A stretch of DNA of 64,000 nucleotides from Stictocephala bisonia (taxonomy: Eukaryota; Arthropoda; Insecta; Hemiptera; Membracidae): NCBI GenBank assembly GCA_035578905.1, contig JAQJVL010002685.1:22231-86230 (forward strand), read 5' to 3'. Numbering within the stretch: the first letter of the stretch is position 1; every line of letters begins with the position of its first letter. This document shows positions 51,929-60,596 of this stretch, piece after piece. The translations under genes were made by a program, and so were the position numbers. Below the pieces are notes generated by a model, which had not been told where the DNA came from, ran no database searches, and worked only from the letters and a program-made list of their open reading frames with translations.

Positions 51929-52390
51929 ATGTCTCAAAATACAGAATTATGTTACTTAGGTTATATGAAAATAACGGATAATGCTTACCCACCTGAGTTA
52001 GGTTCTCCTAAAGCAGCAGGATATGATTTGAGTAGTGCTTACGAGTATAGTATTCCTCCTCATGGAAAAGAATTAATTAAAACAGATTTAAGTATTCAAT
52101 TGCCAGAAGGAACATATGGACGAATTGCTCCAAGATCTGGTTTAGCGTGGAAAAAATTTATTGATGTCGGGGCAGGAGTCATAGATCCAGATTATACCGG
52201 AAATTTGTGCATAGTTCTTTACAACCATTCAAATGATGAATTTAAAATAAATAAGGGCGACAAGATAGCTCAATTGATCTGTGAAAAGTTTATGAGACCT
52301 AATATAGTGGAGGTAAAAAATGAAATAAAAACCAAACGGGGACATGATGGGTTTGGTTCAACGGGTGTTCAAAGGCTTAAGTTAGAGTAA
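51929..52390 (+). CDS. dut: Trimeric dUTPase, 153 aa, intact
   Basis: This enzyme hydrolyses dUTP to dUMP and pyrophosphate, keeping uracil out of newly made DNA. All five motifs of the trimeric family are present in order: SPKAAGYDLSSA (about residues 28-39), PRSGLAWKK (about 72-80), GVIDPDYTGNLCIVLYN (about 87-103), GDKIAQLICEK (about 111-121) and the C-terminal RGHDGFGSTG (about 137-146) that closes over the active site. The length fits the family. The first ATG (AAAAATGTCTC) is used; a splice-donor-like GTAAAT lies just upstream. It is the first gene downstream of the left promoter and the only recognised enzyme gene of the + strand cluster without a break. Host genomes also encode this family, but position and strand tie it to the viral block. 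Confidence 0.93.
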   Translation: MSQNTELCYLGYMKITDNAYPPELGSPKAAGYDLSSAYEYSIPPHGKELIKTDLSIQLPEGTYGRIAPRSGLAWKKFIDVGAGVIDPDYTGNLCIVLYNHSNDEFKINKGDKIAQLICEKFMRPNIVEVKNEIKTKRGHDGFGSTGVQRLKLE

Positions 52391-52479
52391 AAACTTTATT
52401 TTAATCATATAAATAGTTTCTTAGCAAAATATTATTCATTTTTTTAATACGATTTTTTATTTTTAATTAGAACTAAAAG

Positions 52480-53370
52480 ATGGAGAGCTCACAATGGGAA
52501 AATGCTGCACACTCTTTTGTTGACGAGTCATGTTTAACACCACCTACGACTGAATATGTAATTGGAACCCTACCACCTTCACCTCCGAAACCAAAAGGAA
52601 CTCGTGTGGGTAAAAAGACTCAACTAAAGCCTGCACTAAAATCAAATCCAAAACCAGGTACGTCAAAAGGTTGCAAAGAATTTACATTAAAAACCGTTGT
52701 TGAACTCCTCCTTCTCAAAGGGCTATGTTCTATAGCCCTATGGGAAAACTCGCTATCAGCAATTAGGAATCAAATTTCGAATTTAGTTAACCAAGAGGTG
52801 TTACAACTATATCTAAATTTAAAAACTGTTTGCACTGCCATATCTATTGGAATATTGCAAAATAGCGACCTTTCTCAAGAAAAAATAGAAAGAATTAATG
52901 AGCAGGACCATCAATACGAGGAGTTGATGGTATATGTTGGAGAAATATTACCAACTGTTAGCAATCCTGCATTTTACTCCCAGGAGAGTGTAAAATTGGT
53001 TTTAGACCTAATAACAGCTTTTATTGACAAAGAATCAGAGAATGAAAATAAAAGTGAAACTGGTGATGAGCAAAATCTAGATCCTGAAAATGCTTTACTA
53101 CAGTTGTTCGGCAGTGTTCAGAAAAAGAGGAAAACTAAAGATTTGCTCATCAACCAAACGTTTGCCCTCAGAACCGAGGATATGATTAGGAAACTAACTA
53201 CGCCCGGAGAGACAGGAGAGTTTATGGTTAAAATTGAGATAACAGATTGTAACGACTTGAAAGGTGTGAGCAAAGATGTCCAGTGGACAAAAGTCTGGAA
53301 AAAGATTATATTTTTAACTGACGAATCTAGCTCTACGTATAAAAAAATTAATGATATAATTTTGCAATAG
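52480..53370 (+). CDS. Orphan ORF, 296 aa, early-region protein of unknown function
   Basis: I do not recognise this protein. Residues about 30-70 are Pro/Lys/Ser-rich (PPSPPKPKG, KPGTSKG) and probably disordered. The middle, about 70-190, alternates hydrophobic and charged residues and looks helical (TVVELLLLKGLCSIALWE). An acidic stretch at about 188-205 (KESENENKSETGDE) is followed by a basic QKKRKTKD that could serve as a nuclear localisation signal. There is no signal peptide and no clear zinc finger. It lies 89 bp after the dUTPase and ahead of polB on the same strand, so an early replication or regulatory role is plausible but unsupported. After the TAG stop the frame stays open for 28 more codons to a TGA that overlaps a strong donor GTAAGT at 53447. 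Confidence 0.7.
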   Translation: MESSQWENAAHSFVDESCLTPPTTEYVIGTLPPSPPKPKGTRVGKKTQLKPALKSNPKPGTSKGCKEFTLKTVVELLLLKGLCSIALWENSLSAIRNQISNLVNQEVLQLYLNLKTVCTAISIGILQNSDLSQEKIERINEQDHQYEELMVYVGEILPTVSNPAFYSQESVKLVLDLITAFIDKESENENKSETGDEQNLDPENALLQLFGSVQKKRKTKDLLINQTFALRTEDMIRKLTTPGETGEFMVKIEITDCNDLKGVSKDVQWTKVWKKIIFLTDESSSTYKKINDIILQ

Positions 53371-53446
53371 GCAGCAAAAATAGCGAAAACTAAAGAGGTT
53401 CATACTCTTGAGTATGAAACCATGGAAGAAAAACCTACAACTGTTC

Positions 53447-53582
53447 GTAAGTGAACAAAATATTCTAGGCAGTAAGAAAAACGGGGAAGAGTAATTATTT
53501 AGATATATTATACTTATTGGTTAGGAGTCTAGTAGTTATTTTATTTATTTTTTTATTTTATTTTTTTTTTTTTTATTTACAG
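53447..53582 (+). other. Putative 136-nt intron ahead of the polB start
   Basis: Donor TTC|GTAAGT at 53447 and acceptor ATTTACAG ending at 53582, behind a long T-rich tract. The polB ATG follows immediately at 53583. The dUTPase leader shows the same arrangement, with T-rich acceptors before short exons. Splicing would remove the 3' flank of the orphan ORF and place the polB start codon at the exon edge. Confidence 0.6.
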
Positions 53583-56500
53583 ATGGAAAAGCATTTACCT
53601 TTTAAGAAACGATTCAGCCGTATTTCTCCCGAACCAATGGATATTGATCCAGGCCCCTCAAATATAACTCAACCAGGTATATCAGGCTTAAATTGTAATA
53701 TCAATAACGAGAATGGTGATGACAGTGACTCCGATGATGATGATGATGATGATGTGCGATTTAAACGTTTCAGAATGAACATTACCGCTAATGCATGTGA
53801 TTAGTTTATTGAACTTGAATCTGCTTTTGGAGGGAGAGTAAAATCATTTTTCTTAAGAAATAATTCAACCCAAGAGAAAGATCTTTGTTTTTTGCTTTCT
53901 CTACACAAAGATGCAATGATAAGAATCATAAGTCAGCAACTGAACGTGTATGGATCTTTAAAATTTAATCTAGTGGTTGAATGTGATTATGAGAAACCTA
54001 TGACTAGTGAACGTCAAGATCGGTCTTTTAAAACAAAAAACTATCCTGTGTTTAATGATACGAATATCAGCAGTTTATTACATAATCTGTTTAGTAAAAT
54101 ATGTAAAGAAGAAGTTGATATGCAGGCTCGAGGAAGTGGTTGGACTTTATCTAAAGTTGATGGAATCTTGTTGCGGATGAGTCGGTATAGACCTTTGAAA
54201 GGTAATACTTTCATACCTCTGCCACACTCTATAGAGTTAAAAAAAGCTGTAATCAATCCTATAAATGTAGACAGTTATTGTTTTAAGTGGGCGGTATTAT
54301 GCCATTTTGTAAAAGGTACAAAAAGATGTAATGTTGACAATAGATATTACAAACTATGTAATTTGTTGAATTTTAACGGAGTGGAATTTCCAACACCTTT
54401 GAAACATGTTACGAAATTTGAAAAAAATAATCCGCAAATCTCAATTAATGTTTATGGGTTGGATGAATTGAATGAGGTTTATCCTTTAAGAGTATGTGAC
54501 AATGAAAAGAAAACACACATAGATTTACTATTAATTTCTAACGAGAAAGGTAATACTCACTATTGTTACATTTCAAACTTTTCAAGATTATTATCATCTC
54601 AAATTAACAGTCATAAAAACAAAAAGATCTTTTGCAAGAGGTGTTTAACTTGTTTTGATTGTTCTAAAACAAATGCAAAACTAAATGAACACAAAAAGAC
54701 GTGTACAGAAAACAAGCCTGTTAGGGTTTTGATGCCAACAAGTGTGAATGCTTTTCCTCCTGTTTTGAAATTTACTAATCATCAAAATATGTTTAAGTTA
54801 CCCATTGTAATATATGCAGATTTCGAGTGTATTTTAAAACCTGTAAATAATCAATTGACGAGATATACATATGTGAACAATGTCCACGAACCTATGAGTT
54901 GGTGTGTTTATATAGTCTGTGATGAATCTGTTCCACAATTCATTATAGATTCAATTCCAACTGAAGTGTTCATATATAGAGGTCCCAATGCGGCAGAGAC
55001 ATTTATGTCACATATTGTTGATACAGTAAATAAAATTGTTGATTTAGTCAAAACAAATATTCCGATGTTACCACTAACAGTGGAGGAAAACAGACGTGTA
55101 AATACAGCAACTCATTGCGAACTATGCAGTAAAGAATTCACATCAATTTATCGGCCTCAAAGAGACCATTGTCATTTGACAGGTAAATTTAGATCAATAT
55201 TATGTTCAAGATGTAACTTAAAAAGACAGTATCAAAGAAACATCTCAATTTTCATCCATGGTAGTGCTAACTATGATACACATTTTATTGTAAAACAACT
55301 AGGTATTGACAATAGACGTGTCAGTGTTATTCCAAACACAAGTGAAAAGTACATTACTTTTTCTAAAAACACATCGAGCGGATTGAACATTCGATTTATT
55401 GATACATACAAAATAATGAATTGCAGTTTAGCTACTTTAGTTAAAAATCTACCAAACGATAAGTTTATTCATATAAAGAAAATGTTTAATGATAATGATA
55501 TGCCTCTGGTTACTCGTAAAGGTGTGTACCCATATGAGTACACATCTTCATGGGATGTATTGAACGGAAAAAGACTTCCACCTCGAAAAAGCTTTCACAA
55601 TAGTTTGGATAATACTGATATATCTGATGAGGATTATAAACATGCTACTATGGTCTGGAATCATTTTAAAATAAAAAATTTAGGTGAATACAGTGATCTG
55701 TATCTTAAACTAGACGTTCTACTTCTTGCTGATGTGTTTGAAAACTTTAGACAATTGTGTTTTAATTCTTATCATTTAGATTGTGCTCATTATCTCACTC
55801 TCCCCAGTTTTACTTTTGACGCAATGTTAAAATTTACAAATGTTCAATTAGATTTGCTAACAGATTATGATCAGTATTTATTCATAGAAAAGGGGATTAG
55901 AGGTGGTATTACATCTTGCATCAAGCGGCATTCAACTGCTAACAATCCGCTTGTTGAAAATTATAATTCTAATTTGCCAACCTCATATCTAACTTATGTA
56001 GATTGTAACAATTTGTATGGCTGGGCAATGAGTAACCCTATGCCTATAAATAATTTTTCCTGGTATAAGGGTGATGTGAATAATTTTCCAATAATGAGTA
56101 TTCCTAATAATTCTGATATTGGATACTTCTTAGAAGTTGATATAGAATATCCACATAGCCTTCATGATGAACATAATGATCTTCCATTTTTTCCTTGTAG
56201 TAAATGTCCACCCAATTCTAAACATAAAAAGCTCCCTCATTACATTAGAAAATAAAGTAAATTACGTATGTCATTATGTAAACCTTAAACAAGGTATTGA
56301 ACATGGACTAGTATTAAAGAAAATACACAAGATTCTACAGTTCAATCAGTCGCCTTGGCTGAAACCCTATATTGATTTCAATACTGAAAAAAGGCAGAAA
56401 GCAAATAATTCATTTGAAAAAGATTTCTATAAACTTTTAAACAATAGCATGTTCGGTAAAACAATAGAGAATATTAGAAAAAGAATAAATCTCGAATTAG

Positions 56501-57264
56501 TAACGTCTGAAAAGAGATTGCAAAAATTAATTAACAAACCCTCCTTTGTTGACAGACAAATTTATGGCGAGTCGATTTGTTCTGTAGAATCTTCTAAAGA
56601 AACAATATACTTTGATAAACCAATTTATGTTGGATTTTCTGTATTAGAGATTGGCAAAATCAAAATGTATGACTTTCACTATAACATTATGAAAAAAAAG
56701 TATGGTTCTAATATTAAGATTTTATATATTGATACCGATTGTTTCTTTTATGAAATACTGACTGATGATTTTTACAGCGATATTAAAGATAATCCCGAAT
56801 TTATGAGCCATTTTGACACTTCTGATTATCCTCCTAATCATAAGTGTTATAGTTCAATTAATAAAAAAGTGCTAGGAAAATTTAAAGACGAATGTAAAGG
56901 AATTGTATTGTTAGAGTTTTTTGGTCTTAGACCTAAACTATACTGTTTTAAAACACCAATTCCACTGGATGATGACTGTAGTAACAAAATACAACCTAAT
57001 GTTCAAAGGAAAGCTAAAGGAGTGTCAAAAGGTGTCATAAATACGAATATTACTTTAGATGATTATAAAAACTGTCTTTTAAATAATCTGACAATTAGGA
57101 AAGAAATTAAAACCTTTCGTTCTAAAGGACATGTTATCAGTACTTTAACTGTAAACAAAATAGCGCTTAGCTGTAATGATGACAAGAGACATATTTGTGA
57201 TGATAAAATAAATACTATAGCTTATGGACATTATTCACTCTTAGACAATATGGAAGATTTGTAA
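53583..57264 (+). pseudogene. polB: Protein-primed family-B DNA polymerase, two breaks
   Basis: The protein would replicate the viral genome, priming from a terminal protein. About 1,220 codons long, in order: an acidic N-terminus (Asp run, about residue 55), a Cys/His finger CKRCLTCFDC...HKKTC (about 350), exonuclease motif I YADFEC (about 412), an endonuclease-VII-like Cys/His module CELC...RDHCHLTGKFR...LCSRC (about 510-550), exo II HGSANYD (about 560) and exo III YLKLD (about 707). The polymerase motifs are A CNNLYG (about 806), B KLLNNSMFGKT (about 950), C YIDTDC (about 1051) and KLY (about 1118). Breaks: an in-frame TAG at 53802-53804 and a one-base frameshift near 56226-56235, after which the frame used by 56164-57264 carries the C-terminal half. 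Exo II has Gly where an Asn is usual. The start at 53583 directly follows a splice acceptor; the longer upstream frame is intron. All catalytic polymerase motifs survive, so decay is recent or the breaks are sequence errors. Confidence 0.92.
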
Positions 57265-57432
57265 ACTGTATATATATATTGATATTCTTTGTAAAACAAG
57301 TTGTTGATGTATCTATTGTACTACTCTTAGACAATATGGAAGATTTGTAATACATTTAATTTCTAGTGTGTAAACTGTATATATATATATATATTGATAT
57401 TCATTGTAAAACAAGTTGTTGATGTATCTATT
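57245..57432 (+). repeat. Tandem duplication of the polB 3' end
   Basis: CTTAGACAATATGGAAGATT, TTGTAA, AACTGTATATATATAT, TTGATATTC, TTGTAAAACAAGTTGTTGAT and GTATCTATT occur twice, about 85-110 bp apart. The first copy includes the last codons and stop of polB. The second is non-coding and contains an added insertion and a longer TA run. Confidence 0.9.
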
Positions 57433-57564
57433 TTTTACTAATTAAAATAATTATATTTTATATTTCAATGTCTTCTTCTTTTTTCACAAAATAACCTTTT
57501 ACAATACCAAAAAGTGGGAGATTAAAAAAAATTCATAGTACATTTAAATTAATATTCGTTTATT
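57433..57564. terminator. Convergent 3' ends of polB (+) and capsid (-)
   Basis: An AT-rich spacer between two convergent genes. On the minus strand an AATAAA-type signal (TTTATT on +) lies immediately beyond the capsid stop. On + the best candidates are imperfect AATTAAAATAATTA blocks near 57440. It is a shared polyadenylation zone by position only. Confidence 0.4.
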
Positions 57565-58776
57565 TTATATAATTTTCTTTACAATACCAGAGAGGGGTGT
57601 ATATTGGATCAAAGCATCATGAATGATCAGACAATACGCCGTTGTATCCTTTGGTATATCGGCAGTTGTTTGAATCTCGATGCGAACATCCAATGATCCA
57701 GTCTTTAAAGTCTCAACTTGTTTTGAACAATCAATTACTATTAAAGGTGTCTTCTCTTGAAAAGTCATTTTATCCAAACAAGGTTGATCATCACCACCTA
57801 TGTAATATGATGATTGAAATCTTGAATACATATCATATAAAATTGATTTATTTCCATTTAAATTATCATATGGATAGTACTTGCTGTTCAAGTACAGTTT
57901 TATATTATCTAAATTACAAAAATCAAAATGCGAAGCATTCTTATTTGCTTTGTCTTTACGATCAGTTTGAAAACCAATTATTACATATCTTGGCTTCTCC
58001 ATCATGGATGATGTTTTGACTGTCCAAGTTAAAAAATTTTGTAATTGGTAATGATGGGTACTCATGTAACTGCCATCTTCTGAATGGTATAGATATGGGC
58101 TGATCTCTTTCAGTCAAACGTAGAAGAGATAATTTCACTTCATCGTCAACTCGAACATAAGGCATTTTCCAAACAATTTTGTTAAGTTGAATTTGAAAGT
58201 CAAATAAAGATGCAGCTGGTTGAAGCACAACATTTTTATCATTAGATGAACGTAACAGGACTAGTTCTTGTTTTACATTCAGTAAAATATGATTATAATC
58301 CTCGGCAAAACCGAGTAGTAATTTAAGTAGAACACAAAACGAAAATGATGTTCTATCAACCATCACACCCATGGTTTCGTTTTGCCAACATGCGTTCTGC
58401 ATCCAGTACTTGTCTCCTGGTCTAGAGGTAAGTAAATTCTTTATTGTTGTAGAAATACCTACGTTTTTTTACTCTATCAATTTCAGTTCCACACAGTTCG
58501 TATCTGATTTCATCGAACAGAAATGCCATAGAATTACTAACTAATTGAGTTGTGGTGTCATCAGTTGGAGGTGTACCTGTCTTGACTAGTTTACCTTCCA
58601 AAAGTAGATAGCTTTTACTAGGTAATGTGGTAAACATCTTGCTGATGAACAGGTATCCGTATCTCATCACTTGTTTTGTAAGAATTTGACGTATACGGAT
58701 TATGAGAATGCCATTCAATATCAATGATAGAACTATCGAAGCTAGGATTTGTTCCTATATCTAAAATATTATTCAT
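57565..58776 (-). pseudogene. Major capsid protein, double-jelly-roll (hexon-like), three frameshifts
   Basis: This would be the main shell protein, forming pseudo-hexameric capsomers. The start at 58776 (NNILDIGTNPS) leads into DEIRIPVHQQDVY, then LPSKSYLLLEGKL and MAFLFDEIRYELCGTEIDR (about residues 85-105), the most characteristic block of adintovirus/Polinton-like capsids. NACWQNETMGVM, RRWQLHEYPSLP and MEKPRYVIIGFQTDR follow, and the chain ends at about 403 codons, a normal length for the family. Frame changes occur near 58640, near 58466 (a 7-T run on +) and near 58035 (an A-run/T-run junction). Each is consistent with one extra base. The ATG overlaps the stop of the 56-aa ORF upstream. 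Confidence 0.85.
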
Positions 58777-58939
58777 CCTTACTCTTGAAAGAGGACACTT
58801 TTGTACGTAGGTATATTTTGTTCCGTAATGTTAACTGCTTAACGACTTGTTCACGACTGACACTAGATTCTCTTTTTGTGGTCAATGTTTTATGTTTATC
58901 TTTATTCGATACAGTAGCGGCGAGAAATACTAAACCCAT
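58769..58939 (-). CDS. Small basic protein, 56 aa, between penton and capsid genes
   Basis: It starts MGLVFLAATVSNKDK and ends with SSFKSKDE. It is Lys/Arg-rich, with no Cys pair and no clear membrane segment. The ATG sits inside TAATG, sharing bases with the penton stop, and its own stop overlaps the capsid ATG (GATGAATAA). That fit on both sides, in a compact late cluster with no other open frame for the gap, is the main evidence that it is real. A small capsid-associated or DNA-binding role is possible; no function is recognised. Confidence 0.6.
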   Translation of the reverse strand: MGLVFLAATVSNKDKHKTLTTKRESSVSREQVVKQLTLRNKIYLRTKVSSFKSKDE

Positions 58940-59634
58940 TATTTTCTTCTCGGCCTAATATCTACTCTTATATTGATATATTCTTCTCTAAAATTAATTA
59001 AATTACCAAATTGATCTTCTAAATTAATATAAAATTCGCTCAAACTCAATTGCTTGTTTATTGGTAGATATTTAACTGTGTTCGGGATTTCTACAATTTT
59101 AAATCCCGGCGCTACAGTTGGATAGAATTCATGTAGTACGTGACCTTCAATCCCGTCTCTATAAGACCCTCGGACTAAATTACATGTGATTCGTATGATG
59201 TCTACTTTATTAATGAACACTTGATTAGGAGACTTGTGCACTTTATTCGCTTCTAATTTCACACCCTTTTCAAATCCTAATAAGGACGCAATGGTGTTCT
59301 CTTTGGTGAAATCGATCTCTAGTGAACAACTTAAGTGACTTTTTAGCGTATTGTTGTTAGCCTCGAGTTTAAAATGCGTTGTAGGAGACTTTACCTTTAA
59401 TTCCTCAATCACAAAATTATTTATATCATCTATTTCATAAGCACCGGTAGCTATACTTATTTCTATATCTTTACCGATATACAGTTTATTATTTACATTC
59501 TCTTCAATATTAGGAATTGAATTGTAAGTCATGAGGTCCATAAAACCCATCTCCCATTCGTCTGACGATGAAAGATCCATAGCTGGAAAAAGTGTGCACT
59601 TGAGGCTTGAACTTCTACCTGTAATACAAATCAT
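58939..59634 (-). CDS. Minor capsid protein, single-jelly-roll penton-like, 231 aa, intact
   Basis: It would form the pentameric vertices of the capsid. The chosen start (59634, MICITG) places the family-typical block LKCTLFPAMDLSSSDEWEMG at about residues 10-30, followed by MTYNSIPNI. A central LEIDFTKENTIASLLGF is the signature shared by penton proteins of adintovirus and Polinton-like elements. The end is RVDIRPRRK. No frameshift or stop is present, and length is as expected. The ATG overlaps the TGA of the PLA2-protease gene (ATGA), and its TAA overlaps the next ATG (TAATG). An upstream in-frame ATG at 59673 lies within the protease gene and is less likely. Confidence 0.82.
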   Translation of the reverse strand: MICITGRSSSLKCTLFPAMDLSSSDEWEMGFMDLMTYNSIPNIEENVNNKLYIGKDIEISIATGAYEIDDINNFVIEELKVKSPTTHFKLEANNNTLKSHLSCSLEIDFTKENTIASLLGFEKGVKLEANKVHKSPNQVFINKVDIIRITCNLVRGSYRDGIEGHVLHEFYPTVAPGFKIVEIPNTVKYLPINKQLSLSEFYINLEDQFGNLINFREEYINIRVDIRPRRK

Positions 59635-60563
59635 CTCCGTCTTGCGAGAAAGTCTAAACACAAATGACCACAATTTACAGTATTAAATTCTTGTTTAGGA
59701 AAGTAATTATATCTAATCACCACTCGATATGGTCCGCTGTTAAAATACCTCTGAAGTTCTAACGGTGGTCTCAGATTACCGAAACTATCAAAATATTCAA
59801 TGTCAAAATCACGCTTATAGTAACATACCCAATGCGTACCCCATCCTGTAATACTGTCTAGATTTACAACACCAGATTCCTTTTCGTTAATACTTGATGG
59901 AAGTAAATCTCTCATAAATACACCTCTGAAATATGGTATTTTCAATAGTTTCGCATATTTGATTATATCTTTATTTGTTAGCGGAACATTTGGTATAGTG
60001 TCTATGAGTGGTGATGAGTATATTAGTTTTTTTTTAACTGATCCAGATCCTCTGTACGGTTTTAAGTACAAACCTTTACCCTTCTTTTTGTTTATTGACT
60101 GTCTTTTTTTTATTCTTCTATTGTTAGATTGTTTCCTTCGAGGCTTTTTACTCTTACGTCGACGTTTTCTGTTATCACAGCCGCTACCTAATTTACTTTT
60201 AGCTTTCATTACGTTTGTAACTAACCAAGCAGCAGCCTTTTCACCTAAACTAGAATCTGATGACCTCACTCTTTCCCAAGCTCGTTCGGCCAATATTCTA
60301 TCGGCTGTTGATCTTCGCTCACTGTCCTTATACTTATCGTATGCGATGTCGTGATCTTTACAAGCTGAATCTAATTTATTAATTCCTCTATCACCTCTGG
60401 CTAATCTCTGTTTTACGTTAGTACCAGGACCACACCACTGATAACCTGGTAAATGTAGTTCTGTGGGTAATATATCTATAGCTCTATTAATGACACTACC
60501 AGCCACACTCCCTAATGTACTTATCAGTCCTGCGCCACGATAAGAACTAACACGTCTGTTCAT
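59631..60563 (-). CDS. Phospholipase A2 / adenain-like protease fusion, 310 aa
   Basis: The N-terminal third carries a parvovirus-VP1-type PLA2 domain: LPGYQWCGPGT (Ca2+-binding loop, about residues 38-48) and LDSACKDHDIAYD (about 62-74, with the catalytic His-Asp pair). In parvoviruses this domain breaches endosomal membranes during entry. The middle, about 130-180, is strongly basic (NRKRRRKSKKPRRKQ) with Gly/Tyr patches, like a core or nuclear-targeting protein. The C-terminal third matches the adenovirus-type Cys protease: GTHWVCYY (His), EYFDSFG (acidic residue) and NTVNCGHLCLDFL (Cys), with a Gln-containing KQEFN before it, the expected order for capsid maturation. Starting at MNRRVSS (60563) avoids overlap with the divergent fibre gene 33 bp away; an in-frame ATG at 60623 would overlap it. 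No break is seen, and the ATGA overlap joins it to the penton gene. Confidence 0.87.
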   Translation of the reverse strand: MNRRVSSYRGAGLISTLGSVAGSVINRAIDILPTELHLPGYQWCGPGTNVKQRLARGDRGINKLDSACKDHDIAYDKYKDSERRSTADRILAERAWERVRSSDSSLGEKAAAWLVTNVMKAKSKLGSGCDNRKRRRKSKKPRRKQSNNRRIKKRQSINKKKGKGLYLKPYRGSGSVKKKLIYSSPLIDTIPNVPLTNKDIIKYAKLLKIPYFRGVFMRDLLPSSINEKESGVVNLDSITGWGTHWVCYYKRDFDIEYFDSFGNLRPPLELQRYFNSGPYRVVIRYNYFPKQEFNTVNCGHLCLDFLARRR

Positions 60564-60596
60564 CGTGTACGTCAGTTTTATAGTGTCAGTATAATC
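60564..60596. promoter_or_regulatory. 33-bp divergent gap between PLA2-protease and fibre genes
   Basis: CGTACGTCAG/TTTTATAGTGTCAG lies between two divergent starts. The TATAAAA on the minus strand (60576-60582) is only about 13 nt from the protease ATG, too near for a normal TATA-driven start upstream of the codon. True promoters may lie within the neighbouring genes. Confidence 0.35.

Noticed and set aside
53517..53582. Upstream N-terminal extension of polB (hydrophobic Phe/Leu-rich, signal-peptide-like)
   Set aside because: It is the translation of a T-rich splice acceptor tract; the real start follows the AG at 53583.
57962..58402. Separate genes at 57565-58065, 57962-58402 and 58422-58724
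   Set aside because: They are consecutive pieces of one capsid protein in shifted frames, with conserved blocks continuing across each junction.
58400..58640. Programmed ribosomal frameshifting to explain the capsid breaks
   Set aside because: Three shifts in one structural gene plus similar shifts in polB and fibre fit errors or mutation better; no conserved slippery-site and pseudoknot pattern is evident.
59959..60354. 131-codon plus-strand ORF opposite the PLA2-protease gene
   Set aside because: Antisense shadow of the basic linker; Leu/Phe-rich from complementary Lys/Arg codons.
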